From Bacillota bacterium (GTDB taxonomy: Bacteria > Bacillota > Clostridia > Christensenellales > Aristaeellaceae), in NCBI GenBank assembly GCA_023392755.1, contig JAEWNM010000255.1, positions 1-9,037 on the forward strand: a DNA stretch of 9,037 nucleotides. The letters are read 5' to 3'. Every line of letters starts with the position of its first letter. Position 1 is the first letter of the stretch. Both the position numbers and the translations under genes were made by a program. The notes below the pieces were generated by a model that saw only the letters and a program-made list of their open reading frames with translations, was not told where the DNA came from and did not search any database. Of this stretch, positions 1-7,112 are shown piece after piece.

Positions 1-1496
1 TGTCTTTCCGCATAGGCAGACGGCGTCATCCCGGTGTACTTCTTGAAGACCTGTCCGAAGTAGCGTGGGTTGTGCCCCAAGCCTACCTGTTCGGCGACTT
101 GGTACACCTTGCTGGAATCCGCCTGAAGCAGCTGCTTGGCTATTTCTACCCGTTTACGGTTGAGATAATGAGAAAATTTCTCCCCGGTCTTTTGAACAAA
201 CAGTCGGCTGAGATAATCTGCATTTACGTGGATATGATGATCAGCAATCTGTTTGAGTGACAGGAATGAATCGGCCAAATTATTCCTGACATGAGTCTTT
301 ACAGCCTGAACCAAGTGATTATCGCTTTTTTCTTCCCATAAGAGCGCAAGCGCGGTCCTGACAACCTTTTCCACCAAAGAGTCTCTTTCGCCTTCCCGGT
401 AAATATCTTCAAAGATACTCTCGTATCTACCCTCTGACACGCCGGGGAGCCGCCCTTGCACCAATATGCCGGAGATCAGATAAGCACCCATTGCCCGCAG
501 TGTATGCAGTGCTCCAACCGAAGAGAAGTATCCCCGGATAAGAGCTTCCGCACTTTCCTTCTCTCCTTCTTGAGTCAAGGCCAGCAGCTGTTCCGGCAAC
601 TGCTGCATGGTATCCAGCGAGGGAACGGTGCTATGCAGCTGGTAACTGCACCCGCTTTCATCCAGCGCGTATATGTGGGCGCTCAGTACCAATTCTTGGC
701 GCAACCGCTCCGCACAGGCTTCCAAAGAGACGCCTTCAAACACCGCAACGGAGGCGGCGGCGGACACTGAGGCCGCGCGCTCCTTCGCCAGCGCATCAGC
801 CCCCAATGCCATACCTTTCAGGATGACCACCAGCGTATCCTTGGCAAACAAAAAATCGGTTACGGCAGAGAGCCCGGCCGCGGCTAACGGCTGCGTCAGT
901 ATTCGCACCAGCCGCCGCGCCTCATCCAGCGTAAGGGCAGAGATGGCAAGGACAAAACTGCTTTTCCCCTGGCCGGGAAAACGTTCCAGATATGGGGCCA
1001 CCGCCTGTTTCACGGGGCCCTCACCGCAAAACAGTGCATACTGCAGCTGTTGCCGGTAATACTGGCCTACCTGCAACTGCAGCTGTTTGTGCTCCTCTAT
1101 GGTCATTTTGACCGAGCGCTTCTTTTCCCAGCTGCTCACCGCATCCATGACTGATTCCAGCACCTGCTCTTCGCTCACAGGTTTGAGCAGATAGCGGCGC
1201 ACCCCAAGCTCGATTGCCTTATGTGCGAAATCGAATTCCCTGTAGCCGGAGAGAATGATGAACTCAATATCACGGTCTATCCCCTGCATTTTTTCAATGA
1301 GATCCAGGCCGTTCAATCCCGGCATTTTGATATCGGTCATCACAATATCGGGGGCTTCATCCAAAATGGCGTCCAGAGCCTCCAGACCATCCGCACAGCA
1401 TCCCACAACCCGGATGCCAATCGCCGCCCAGTCAAGACACTCTACCAGGGATTCTCTAATGACTTTCTCATCGTCCGCGATTAGTAGGCTCAGCAT
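1..1496 (-). CDS. YesN-type response regulator: CheY receiver plus AraC HTH (C-terminus cut by window edge)
   Basis: This is the DNA-binding half of a two-component system; once phosphorylated by the adjacent kinase it should activate transcription. About 498 residues are readable, open and in frame to the left edge. The receiver domain occupies about residues 1-120: acidic pocket D8/D9, phospho-acceptor D55 in DIVMTDIKMPG, switch S83 in ILSGY, and K105 in LLKP. Residues about 125-390 are a poorly conserved linker, usual for YesN. An AraC-type double helix-turn-helix lies at about 393-498 and ends with YFGQVFKKYTGMTPSAYAER, very close to the family's C-terminal signature, so only a few residues are missing. 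The ATG start overlaps the kinase stop by 7 bases (ATGCTGA) and is preceded by GGGGAGG at good spacing, so translation is probably coupled. The likely target is the divergent sugar ABC operon. Family assignment is very firm; the target is inferred from position. Confidence 0.95.
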   Translation of the reverse strand, partial: MLSLLIADDEKVIRESLVECLDWAAIGIRVVGCCADGLEALDAILDEAPDIVMTDIKMPGLNGLDLIEKMQGIDRDIEFIILSGYREFDFAHKAIELGVRRYLLKPVSEEQVLESVMDAVSSWEKKRSVKMTIEEHKQLQLQVGQYYRQQLQYALFCGEGPVKQAVAPYLERFPGQGKSSFVLAISALTLDEARRLVRILTQPLAAAGLSAVTDFLFAKDTLVVILKGMALGADALAKERAASVSAAASVAVFEGVSLEACAERLRQELVLSAHIYALDESGCSYQLHSTVPSLDTMQQLPEQLLALTQEGEKESAEALIRGYFSSVGALHTLRAMGAYLISGILVQGRLPGVSEGRYESIFEDIYREGERDSLVEKVVRTALALLWEEKSDNHLVQAVKTHVRNNLADSFLSLKQIADHHIHVNADYLSRLFVQKTGEKFSHYLNRKRVEIAKQLLQADSSKVYQVAEQVGLGHNPRYFGQVFKKYTGMTPSAYAER

Positions 1497-3298
1497 TGGT
1501 TATCCTCCCCTATGTACGTTTGGTCTGTGGTTTTATGGACTGCAGGTTCCTTGTCACGAACCATTGCTGGAATACGGAAGGAAACGTTCACCCCGTCCTC
1601 CGAATTTCTTAGCTTGAGGCCATATTCCACCCCGAACAGCAGCTTAATGCGGGCTTCGATGTTGCTCAGCCCAATGCCATGTCCCTTGGGCTGAGCAGAT
1701 TTATCCCGCAGCTTTTCCATTATGTTCACATCAATCTCAGAGCCGTCGTTCTCCACCTCTACCTGTAGCATTTGATCCTCTATCACCACATGAATACGGA
1801 TATGGCAGTCCCCGACATTCTCCTCCAGGGCGTGGACGATGGCATTTTCCACCAGAGGCTGAATGCTCATCTTAGGAATCAGGGCGTCTAATGCCGCCTC
1901 GTCTACCTGCGTGTCCACTTTAAGCGTATCCGGGAACCGAATTCTCTGAATGCGCAGATAGCTGTCAAGGATAGCAAGCTCCCGCCTCAAAGGGATTAAA
2001 TCCTCGTTCTCGGAGATGGTGCAGCGCAAAAGGCTTCCGAGTGCCTGTGCGATGGAAGAAACGGCTTTCCCCTCTCCACGGCGCGCGAACCAGTTGATCG
2101 AATCCAGGGAATTGTAGAGAAAGTGGGGGTTGATTTGCTGCACCAGTGCCTTGAGTTGGGTTTGGGTCAGCAATAGCGCCTTGACGTAATTATCATCTAT
2201 GACTTGTTTGAAATCGGCGGTCATCTTGTCAAAATGCGTGTTGAGGAGGCCAAGCTCATCGCCGTCCAGGGTGATTGGGTTGGGATAGGGCGTCAAATCA
2301 CCGCTCTGCACCCGGTTCATCTTGCTGGTGAGGAGCTGTATGCTTTGGCTAATGCCGGCCAGCATGCGCCGTGAGAATAGCATCGCCAGCACAGCCGCCC
2401 CCAAGAGCCCGGCCACAAACGATATGTTGGCGACAATCAGGGTGCGAAACACATCATCGTACGGAACGCCAAGCGCCAGATTCCAGCTTAGCCGGAATGC
2501 CCGAACGTACGAGCGTGTGACAAACCGCAGCCCGCCGTTTGTTCGGACGATTGTGAAGCGCTCGTCGCCATCAAAGATGGATTCGTCAAGGACATCTTCG
2601 TCGCTTTCGGCGTAAGGATACACAAGCTCGTCATATTGGTTGATGGCAATATCGTACGCCCCGGACAGGATGGGTTCAGCCGATTCACGGACGATTCTGC
2701 CAAGATTTACACGCAGCAGCAAAAGCCCCATTGGCTCCAAAAAGGGCTTGGTGACGTTGCGTATTTCTCTGGCGCAGATCATGCTCGCATCGGTGCGGCC
2801 GGTAGACAGCCATACCGGCGCGCCCTTCGCCTCCGCGGCCAGCGCCGCTGCCCTTGTGAGTACAGTATTGCTTTCCTGGGAGGATACAGCGCCGACAACG
2901 ATGCGATTGCCTGCATATGGAATCACTGAAATCGAGATCAAATCGCTGTGAAAGGTTGAATAGAGCAGGCTCGTTATCCGTGATCTGGCGGTGCCGTCGG
3001 CTGCAGTAAACAGCTGCTGATTCACCATGGCCAGATCATTTTGAAACTCCTTGTTGACCGCGATATTTAGCGATATCTCCATCAGCGTGTCAAGCCTCGC
3101 GCCGACCTTGTCGGCTATTACGTTCAACGCGCTCGCCGTCTGGGTGTAAATCATTTGGTTGTAGTTGAGGATGACCAACTGAAAGCCGCCCAGTGATACG
3201 CAGCAGATGAGCAAAATCGACACAAGCATGATGGTCAGAAGCTTTCGCCGGATGCTCATATTTTGGAAGCCGCGCCGGTTGGTGTGCAGGTTTGTCAT
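1490..3298 (-). CDS. YesM-type membrane sensor histidine kinase
   Basis: This kinase senses an extracellular signal and phosphorylates the overlapping YesN regulator. From the chosen ATG it has 602 residues. TM1 is at about 18-46 (LLTIMLVSILLICC...). An extracytoplasmic sensor region of about 240 residues follows, probably Cache-like, then TM2 at about 286-308 and a HAMP linker at about 310-365 containing VQSGDLTP. The His_kinase domain has its phospho-acceptor H392 in INPHFLYNSLDSI. The HATPase module has an N box around N485 (IQPLVENAIVHAL) and a G box GHGIGLSNIEARIKLLFG at about 539-556. This order is diagnostic of the YesM/LytS-like sugar-sensing kinases. A TTG start 8 codons upstream (3322) is open, but its AGGA is only 3 bases away. 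The ATG at 3298 has GGAG 7 bases upstream and is preferred. The ligand cannot be read from sequence. Confidence 0.95.
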   Translation of the reverse strand: MTNLHTNRRGFQNMSIRRKLLTIMLVSILLICCVSLGGFQLVILNYNQMIYTQTASALNVIADKVGARLDTLMEISLNIAVNKEFQNDLAMVNQQLFTAADGTARSRITSLLYSTFHSDLISISVIPYAGNRIVVGAVSSQESNTVLTRAAALAAEAKGAPVWLSTGRTDASMICAREIRNVTKPFLEPMGLLLLRVNLGRIVRESAEPILSGAYDIAINQYDELVYPYAESDEDVLDESIFDGDERFTIVRTNGGLRFVTRSYVRAFRLSWNLALGVPYDDVFRTLIVANISFVAGLLGAAVLAMLFSRRMLAGISQSIQLLTSKMNRVQSGDLTPYPNPITLDGDELGLLNTHFDKMTADFKQVIDDNYVKALLLTQTQLKALVQQINPHFLYNSLDSINWFARRGEGKAVSSIAQALGSLLRCTISENEDLIPLRRELAILDSYLRIQRIRFPDTLKVDTQVDEAALDALIPKMSIQPLVENAIVHALEENVGDCHIRIHVVIEDQMLQVEVENDGSEIDVNIMEKLRDKSAQPKGHGIGLSNIEARIKLLFGVEYGLKLRNSEDGVNVSFRIPAMVRDKEPAVHKTTDQTYIGEDNQC

Positions 3299-3338
3299 GT
3301 TCTGTCTCCATCTTTTAGACAATTATCCTAGTAGCTTA

Positions 3339-3367
3339 TTTATAACAGAAATTGTGCCAAATGGGAA
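3339..3367 (-). promoter_or_regulatory. Putative promoter for the kinase/regulator operon
   Basis: Read on the minus strand there is a -35-like TTCCCA (3367-3362, 4 of 6 matches to TTGACA), exactly 17 bases, then TATAAA (3344-3339, 5 of 6). It lies about 40 bases upstream of the preferred ATG at 3298, leaving room for a short leader with the GGAG ribosome-binding site. The placement is good; the -35 is imperfect. Confidence 0.4.
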
Positions 3368-3384
3368 TGTTTTTGAAGAAAGTA

Positions 3385-3412
3385 GGTTTTTTTAACATCA
3401 CGCATCGGTTTT
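3385..3412. promoter_or_regulatory. Candidate YesN-type activator site: GGTTTT direct repeat with 22-bp period
   Basis: GGTTTT occurs at 3385-3390 and again at 3407-3412, on the same strand and 22 bp apart, about two helical turns. The pair lies immediately upstream of the weak -35 position of the ABC operon promoter. AraC-family activators often bind direct repeats with this period next to the -35 of poor promoters. The repeat core is short and T-rich, so chance is a real alternative. Confidence 0.25.
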
Positions 3413-3416
3413 GTAG

Positions 3417-3445
3417 CTGTTTTTTTTGTGCGAATTTACTATAAT
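3417..3445 (+). promoter_or_regulatory. Putative activator-dependent promoter of the sugar ABC operon
   Basis: A perfect TATAAT -10 is at 3440-3445, about 70 bases before the binding-protein start. At 17-bp spacing the -35 position reads CTGTTT (3417-3422), only 2 of 6 matches to TTGACA. A strong -10 with a poor -35 is typical of a promoter needing an activator, which fits the divergently encoded YesN regulator. Confidence 0.45.
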
Positions 3446-3516
3446 TGATTACATAAGGTGTCAAGGTTCATGAAAATGGACTGATCGATACCAAATATGA
3501 GATGGAGGGAACAGTC

Positions 3517-4815
3517 ATGACAAGCGTTAGGTCATGGAAAAAAGCCACCGCGGTCCTGCTGGCGGTGCTCCTGGGCATCAGCCTAAGCGCCGGAGGCTTC
3601 GCGGAGAGCAAGCCTGAGGAGATCACCATCCGCATCGCCTGGTGGGGCAATCAGCTGCGCAACGACGGAACCGTCGCTATGCTGAACGCCTACATGGAGG
3701 AGAATCCTCATGTCAAGATTGAAGCGGAGTTTACCGACTGGAGCGGCTATTGGGACAAGCTGGCTACTCAGGCCGCATCCAACAACCTGCCCGATATCAT
3801 TCAGCAGGATTACATGTACATCGCCCAGTATCATGCCAAAGGCCAACTGGCGAGCCTGACCGAGCAGATCAAGGCCGGCAATCTGAACGTGGACGATGTA
3901 AGCGAGAGCATCCTGGCTACCGGCACCTTTGATGGCGAGCTGTACGCGCTGTGCGCCGGCGTGAACGCCGTAGGCATGCTCTACAATACCAACCTCGCCA
4001 AGGAGGCCGGTGTGGAGATTCCGCTCCGCCTTACATATCAGGATGTCATGGATCTCAACGACAAGGTTTACAAAGCGACCGGCATTCGCGGTATGACACC
4101 AGCAGGCGGCGGTTCCATGCAGATGATGTGCCGCGACGTGGGAGAACTCTACCTTGATCCGCAGACCAATACAATCGGCGCCAGCAAAGAGACGGTGCTG
4201 AAGTACTTCAAGCAGGTTAAGGACACCATCGACAGCGAATGGGCCGTGTCCGTGGACGTCATGCAGGAGGACACCACCGCGGGTGTTGAGAACAGCTCCT
4301 TGAGTACCAGAAAATCTTGGAACTTCTATCCCGGTGGCTCCAACCAGATGGCCGCTTATGAAGCGCCCATGGACGACACCTTGGGCATGGTCATGTATCC
4401 TACGGTAGCTGACGCGACGCAGGAGAGCATGTATTTGCGGCCCTCGCAATTTTTCAGCATCACCTCGTCCTCCCAGCACAAGGAGGAGGCCGCCCGCATC
4501 ATTGATTACTTCACCAACAGCGAACGGGCGCAGGATATCCTGCAGGCCGAGCGCGGCGTGCCCGTGTCCTCCAAAATGGCCGACTACCTGAGGCCGCAGT
4601 TGAAAGACGTGCAGCAGAGGGTGTTCGCCTTCATCGCCGAGGTGACCAAGGTGGCCGTCCCCTTCGACCCGCCGCAGCCAAATGGTACCAACGAAGTCAA
4701 CAAGCTGTTGGACGACCTCACTGACCTTGTTCGCTATGGCGAAATCTCACCCGAGGATGCCGCGGCCCGTTTCCTGCCCGAAGCGCAGAGCATTCTCACC
4801 AAAGCAAACCCGTAA
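3517..4815 (+). CDS. Extracellular sugar-binding protein of a CUT1 ABC transporter
   Basis: This protein captures a carbohydrate outside the membrane and delivers it to the two permeases encoded next. It is of the UgpB/MalE type (COG1653) and 432 residues long, normal for the family. It has an N-terminal signal peptide: basic MTSVRSWKK, a hydrophobic core LLAVLLGISL, and probable cleavage after GGFA near residue 29. There is no lipobox cysteine. The mature protein opens with ITIRIAWWGN, the first beta strand typical of these proteins. NNLPDIIQQD (about 89-98) and FDGELYALCAGVNAVGMLYN (about 138-157) are the usual core motifs. The ATG at 3517 has GGAGGG 7 bases upstream; an in-frame ATG at 3502 lies before that site and is not preferred. 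It is first in the operon, and the gap to the next gene holds a strong hairpin. The substrate is unknown; an oligosaccharide is likely from the family. Confidence 0.93.
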   Translation: MTSVRSWKKATAVLLAVLLGISLSAGGFAESKPEEITIRIAWWGNQLRNDGTVAMLNAYMEENPHVKIEAEFTDWSGYWDKLATQAASNNLPDIIQQDYMYIAQYHAKGQLASLTEQIKAGNLNVDDVSESILATGTFDGELYALCAGVNAVGMLYNTNLAKEAGVEIPLRLTYQDVMDLNDKVYKATGIRGMTPAGGGSMQMMCRDVGELYLDPQTNTIGASKETVLKYFKQVKDTIDSEWAVSVDVMQEDTTAGVENSSLSTRKSWNFYPGGSNQMAAYEAPMDDTLGMVMYPTVADATQESMYLRPSQFFSITSSSQHKEEAARIIDYFTNSERAQDILQAERGVPVSSKMADYLRPQLKDVQQRVFAFIAEVTKVAVPFDPPQPNGTNEVNKLLDDLTDLVRYGEISPEDAAARFLPEAQSILTKANP

Positions 4816-4832
4816 CCTCGCATCCCGTTTCA

Positions 4833-4860
4833 GCCCTGCGGCATACGGTTGCCGCAGGGC
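4833..4860 (+). repeat. Intercistronic hairpin (11-bp perfect stem) between binding protein and permease genes
   Basis: GCCCTGCGGCA (4833-4843) and TGCCGCAGGGC (4850-4860) form an 11-bp, GC-rich perfect stem with a TACGGT loop, starting 17 bases after the stop at 4815. No T-run follows, so it is not a standard intrinsic terminator. In binding-protein operons such hairpins commonly protect the upstream mRNA from 3' exonuclease or partly attenuate transcription, giving excess binding protein over permease. The structure is directly visible; the role is inferred. Confidence 0.75.
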
Positions 4861-4932
4861 CTATCTGCCACCGGTGTGCCGGCTTCATCCCGCGCATTGC
4901 CGGATTATTCCTCTGAAAGGAATGGTCGCTTC

Positions 4933-5856
4933 ATGAAAAAAGGGGGCCCAACAAAGAATTACGGCGGTGCCGCCGCCTTTCTTAACCGGGAGCAAGTAGC
5001 AGGATATGTGTTTATCATGCCATTTATTATCGGGCTGCTCGCTTTTACCATAGCGCCCATCCTTATGTCCCTTGTGTTGTCTTTCACGAGGTATGACATC
5101 CTCTCCAGCCCGGCCTATATTGGCATCGACAACTATGTGCGCATGTTCACCCAGGACCCAACCTTCTGGAAGAGTTTCCGGGTGACGCTGCTCTATGCAG
5201 GCGTGTCCGTACCGCTCAAGCTGGCAATGGCACTGTTCATCGCGGTATTGTTCTACCGTGGCACGCGGTTGACTGCCTTATACCGCGCGGTATATTATCT
5301 GCCCTCGATCCTGGGAAGCAGCGTAGCTGTGGCGGTATTATGGAAGCGCCTGTTTGCCGTGGATGGCGTCTTCAACAGCCTTTTGGGGCTTGTTGGCATT
5401 GACAGCCAAATCGGCTGGCTAAGCCGCCCCAACACCGCCATCTGGACATTGATCGTGCTGTCGGTCTGGCAGTTCGGTTCATCCATGCTGATTTTTCTTG
5501 GCGGGCTCAAGCAAATCCCCACCTCCCTCTATGAAGCGGCGACGGTGGACGGTTGCTCCAAGCCCAAGCAGTTTGTTTCAATCACACTGCCCATGCTGAC
5601 CCCGGTAATCTTCTTTAACCTTATACAGCAGACTATCAACGCCTTCACGGCCTTTACACAGAGCTATGTGATTACAAACGGGAAGCCACTGGATTCCACC
5701 CTTTTCTACGCCGTATACATGTACAGGCGATCGTTTGAGTTCTCTGAGATGGGCTACGGCGCGTCCATGGCTTGGTTTATGCTTTTCGTCGTGTCGCTGC
5801 TCACGGCGCTGATATTTAAAAGCTCCGGCAGATGGGTCTACAGGGCCTCAGAATAA
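4933..5856 (+). CDS. CUT1 sugar ABC transporter permease, MalF/UgpA type
   Basis: This is one of two membrane subunits forming the sugar channel. It has 307 residues with about six hydrophobic segments: roughly 22-48, 84-108, 115-137, 168-190, 222-244 and 279-297. The cytoplasmic EAA loop that docks with the ATPase is clear at about 201-220 (EAATVDG...ITLP). GIDNYVRMF near 64-72 is typical of the UgpA/MalF group. The ATG at 4933 starts MKKGGPTKNYGG, with AAAGGAA about 11 bases upstream, slightly long but usable. The frame is open upstream to 4849, but that extension would overlap the hairpin and looks non-coding. The gene ends 17 bases before the second permease. Confidence 0.94.
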   Translation: MKKGGPTKNYGGAAAFLNREQVAGYVFIMPFIIGLLAFTIAPILMSLVLSFTRYDILSSPAYIGIDNYVRMFTQDPTFWKSFRVTLLYAGVSVPLKLAMALFIAVLFYRGTRLTALYRAVYYLPSILGSSVAVAVLWKRLFAVDGVFNSLLGLVGIDSQIGWLSRPNTAIWTLIVLSVWQFGSSMLIFLGGLKQIPTSLYEAATVDGCSKPKQFVSITLPMLTPVIFFNLIQQTINAFTAFTQSYVITNGKPLDSTLFYAVYMYRRSFEFSEMGYGASMAWFMLFVVSLLTALIFKSSGRWVYRASE

Positions 5857-5873
5857 GAGAGGGGAGAATCCGT

Positions 5874-6773
5874 ATGAACGCAGCAGAAAAGCACCTCGCG
5901 CACATGGCTCCCCGCTCCAAGCAGATGTCCTACAAGACACGGAAGGGCTTCGTCCGGGCGATCTACCATATTTGTGTTGTCTTCTTGGGTTTTGTGATGG
6001 TCTATCCACTTTTATGGATGGTTGCCAGCTCATTCAAACCCGCCAGTGAGATTTTCAACAACGCCAGCAGCCTGATCCCCAAGGATTTCATCACTTATAA
6101 CTACGTTAATGGCTGGAAGGGCTTTGCGGGTTACGGGTTCTCAACATTCTTCCAAAATTCCTTTGTCATTTCACTGTTGTCAACTTTCGGAACGCTGATT
6201 TCCTCCCCTTTCATCGCCTTTGGGTTTGCGCGCCTGCGCTTTAAGGGGCGTAGAATATGGTACAGCATGATGCTTTTAAGTATGATGCTGCCCTTCCAAA
6301 TCATCATGATCCCGCAATACATCATCTTCCACCGGTTAGGCTGGGTGGGCACCATTTTGCCCCTGGTCGTTCCAAGCTTTTTCGGTGGCGCCTTCTTTAT
6401 CTTTCTGATCATTCAGTTCATCACCGGCATTCCCCGGGAGTTGGATGAGGCCGGCAAAATCGACGGATGCTCCTGGTACGGCATCTACGTAAGGATCATC
6501 CTGCCGCTGATAGTACCGGCCCTCGTCACCTGCGCCATCTTTTCCTTTATGTGGAGATGGGACGACTTTCTTGCCTCACTTCTCTACCTGAATGCACCGA
6601 GCCAATACACGGTGTCCATCGCCCTGAAGATGTTCTCCGATCCCAACTCCGGCTCTGATTGGGGTTCGATGTTTTCCATGTCTACCCTATCCCTCCTCCC
6701 CATCATGCTGATTTTCATCTTCTGTCAGAAATACTTGGTGGAGGGCATCAGCACGGAGGGGCTCAAGGGATAA
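5874..6773 (+). CDS. CUT1 sugar ABC transporter permease, MalG/UgpE type
   Basis: This is the second membrane subunit and partner of the preceding permease. It has 299 residues with hydrophobic segments at about 31-52, 96-118, 128-150, 158-183, 210-228 and 272-285. YPLLWMVASSFKP (about 44-56) is the family's N-terminal signature. The EAA loop is at about 191-210 (DEAGKIDG...IILP). The C-terminus QKYLVEGISTEGLKG matches the usual end of MalG-type permeases, so the protein is complete. The start at 5874 follows a strong GAGAGGGGAG site; a few codons of open frame upstream overlap the previous gene and are not used. No ATPase gene follows before the terminator near 6956, so the complex probably shares an ATPase encoded elsewhere. 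Confidence 0.95.
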   Translation: MNAAEKHLAHMAPRSKQMSYKTRKGFVRAIYHICVVFLGFVMVYPLLWMVASSFKPASEIFNNASSLIPKDFITYNYVNGWKGFAGYGFSTFFQNSFVISLLSTFGTLISSPFIAFGFARLRFKGRRIWYSMMLLSMMLPFQIIMIPQYIIFHRLGWVGTILPLVVPSFFGGAFFIFLIIQFITGIPRELDEAGKIDGCSWYGIYVRIILPLIVPALVTCAIFSFMWRWDDFLASLLYLNAPSQYTVSIALKMFSDPNSGSDWGSMFSMSTLSLLPIMLIFIFCQKYLVEGISTEGLKG

Positions 6774-6853
6774 GATGGTCAAGCGTAACGCCTTTTTGTC
6801 GCTTTGATATTGACATGGGGGATGGTCCCTTGTGTTCATTGTACCCGAACGTT

Positions 6854-6903
6854 GTATGCGTGTAATCTTGCATACCCCTGTGCACGCAGCATAAAGATTA
6901 CAC
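6854..6903. repeat. Overlapping inverted repeats able to form alternative hairpins
   Basis: GTGTAATCTT (6860-6869) is the exact reverse complement of AAGATTACAC (6894-6903), a 10-bp stem across 24 bases. The left arm is also the exact loop of a second hairpin, GTATGC (6854-6859) with GCATAC (6870-6875). A third option pairs TGCGTG (6857-6862) with CACGCA (6883-6888). These pairings exclude each other, as in an RNA switch, though the DNA could instead be a protein-binding site. The segment lies about 80 bases after the permease stop and about 50 bases before the terminator. Confidence 0.55.
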
Positions 6904-6955
6904 ATATCACAGCTCCCCGTGTATTTATATCACCAATGTCGGTATAGACATAAGG

Positions 6956-6993
6956 AAAGCCTGGAATTGCAAGCAGTTCCGGGCTTTTTTGTT
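6956..6993 (+). terminator. Rho-independent terminator of the ABC operon
   Basis: AAGCCTGGAA (6957-6966) pairs with TTCCGGGCTT (6977-6986): a 10-bp stem with one G-T wobble and a 10-base loop, followed immediately by a T-run to 6990. It lies about 180 bases after the last permease stop. It would end either the ABC transcript or a small RNA from the same stretch, and it separates this operon from the LacI/TRAP operon. Confidence 0.85.
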
Positions 6994-7069
6994 GCTCCAA
7001 ACAGGCATTGACCACTTGTTTACAGCCATACGGCAATTGATACCCTTTTTTTGGCATAATATTTCCCGC

Positions 7070-7098
7070 TTGACAAAAAGATGACGTCCCTATATAAT
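7070..7098 (+). promoter_or_regulatory. Consensus sigma-A-type promoter of the LacI/TRAP operon
   Basis: TTGACA at 7070-7075 and TATAAT at 7093-7098 are both perfect matches, separated by exactly 17 bases. Transcription should start near 7105, giving a leader of about 90 bases before the GTG at 7194. Such a strong core promoter normally needs repression, which fits the palindrome just downstream. Confidence 0.88.
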
Positions 7099-7112
7099 CA
7101 CGATATCGGAAA

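Larger units (their letters stand above)
6810..6993 (+). ncRNA. Speculative small RNA or structured 3' UTR of the ABC operon
   Basis: No convincing protein is encoded between the second permease and the LacI gene. A perfect TTGACA is at 6810-6815, but the 17-bp-spaced -10 position (6833-6838, TGTTCA) is poor. Downstream come the alternative hairpins at 6854-6903 and a good intrinsic terminator ending near 6993. This arrangement could give an independent RNA of about 150 bases. It could equally be the operon's 3' UTR, possibly processed. I do not recognise an RNA family. Confidence 0.2.

Noticed and set aside
456..1059. Two overlapping plus-strand open frames of 104 and 128 residues
   Set aside because: They are antisense to the linker region of the response regulator, whose frame is intact from 1496 to the window edge.
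3583..4479. 298-residue open frame on the minus strand
   Set aside because: It lies wholly antisense to the well-supported sugar-binding protein, has a composition typical of a shadow frame (rich in His, Gly and Val), and shows no recognisable domain.
4849..4932. N-terminal extension of the first permease (28 codons)
   Set aside because: It would begin inside the intercistronic hairpin, has no ribosome-binding site, and does not resemble a permease N-terminus.
6779..6807. TCAAGCG/CGCTTTGA inverted repeat with internal T-run just after the permease stop
   Set aside because: The stem is short and bulged, and the T-run lies in the loop instead of after the stem, so it does not qualify as an intrinsic terminator.
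6659..7057. Short open frames on both strands in and around the 6774-7193 gap
   Set aside because: They have no convincing start sites or domains, and cross the inverted repeats and terminator, so they are better explained as non-coding.
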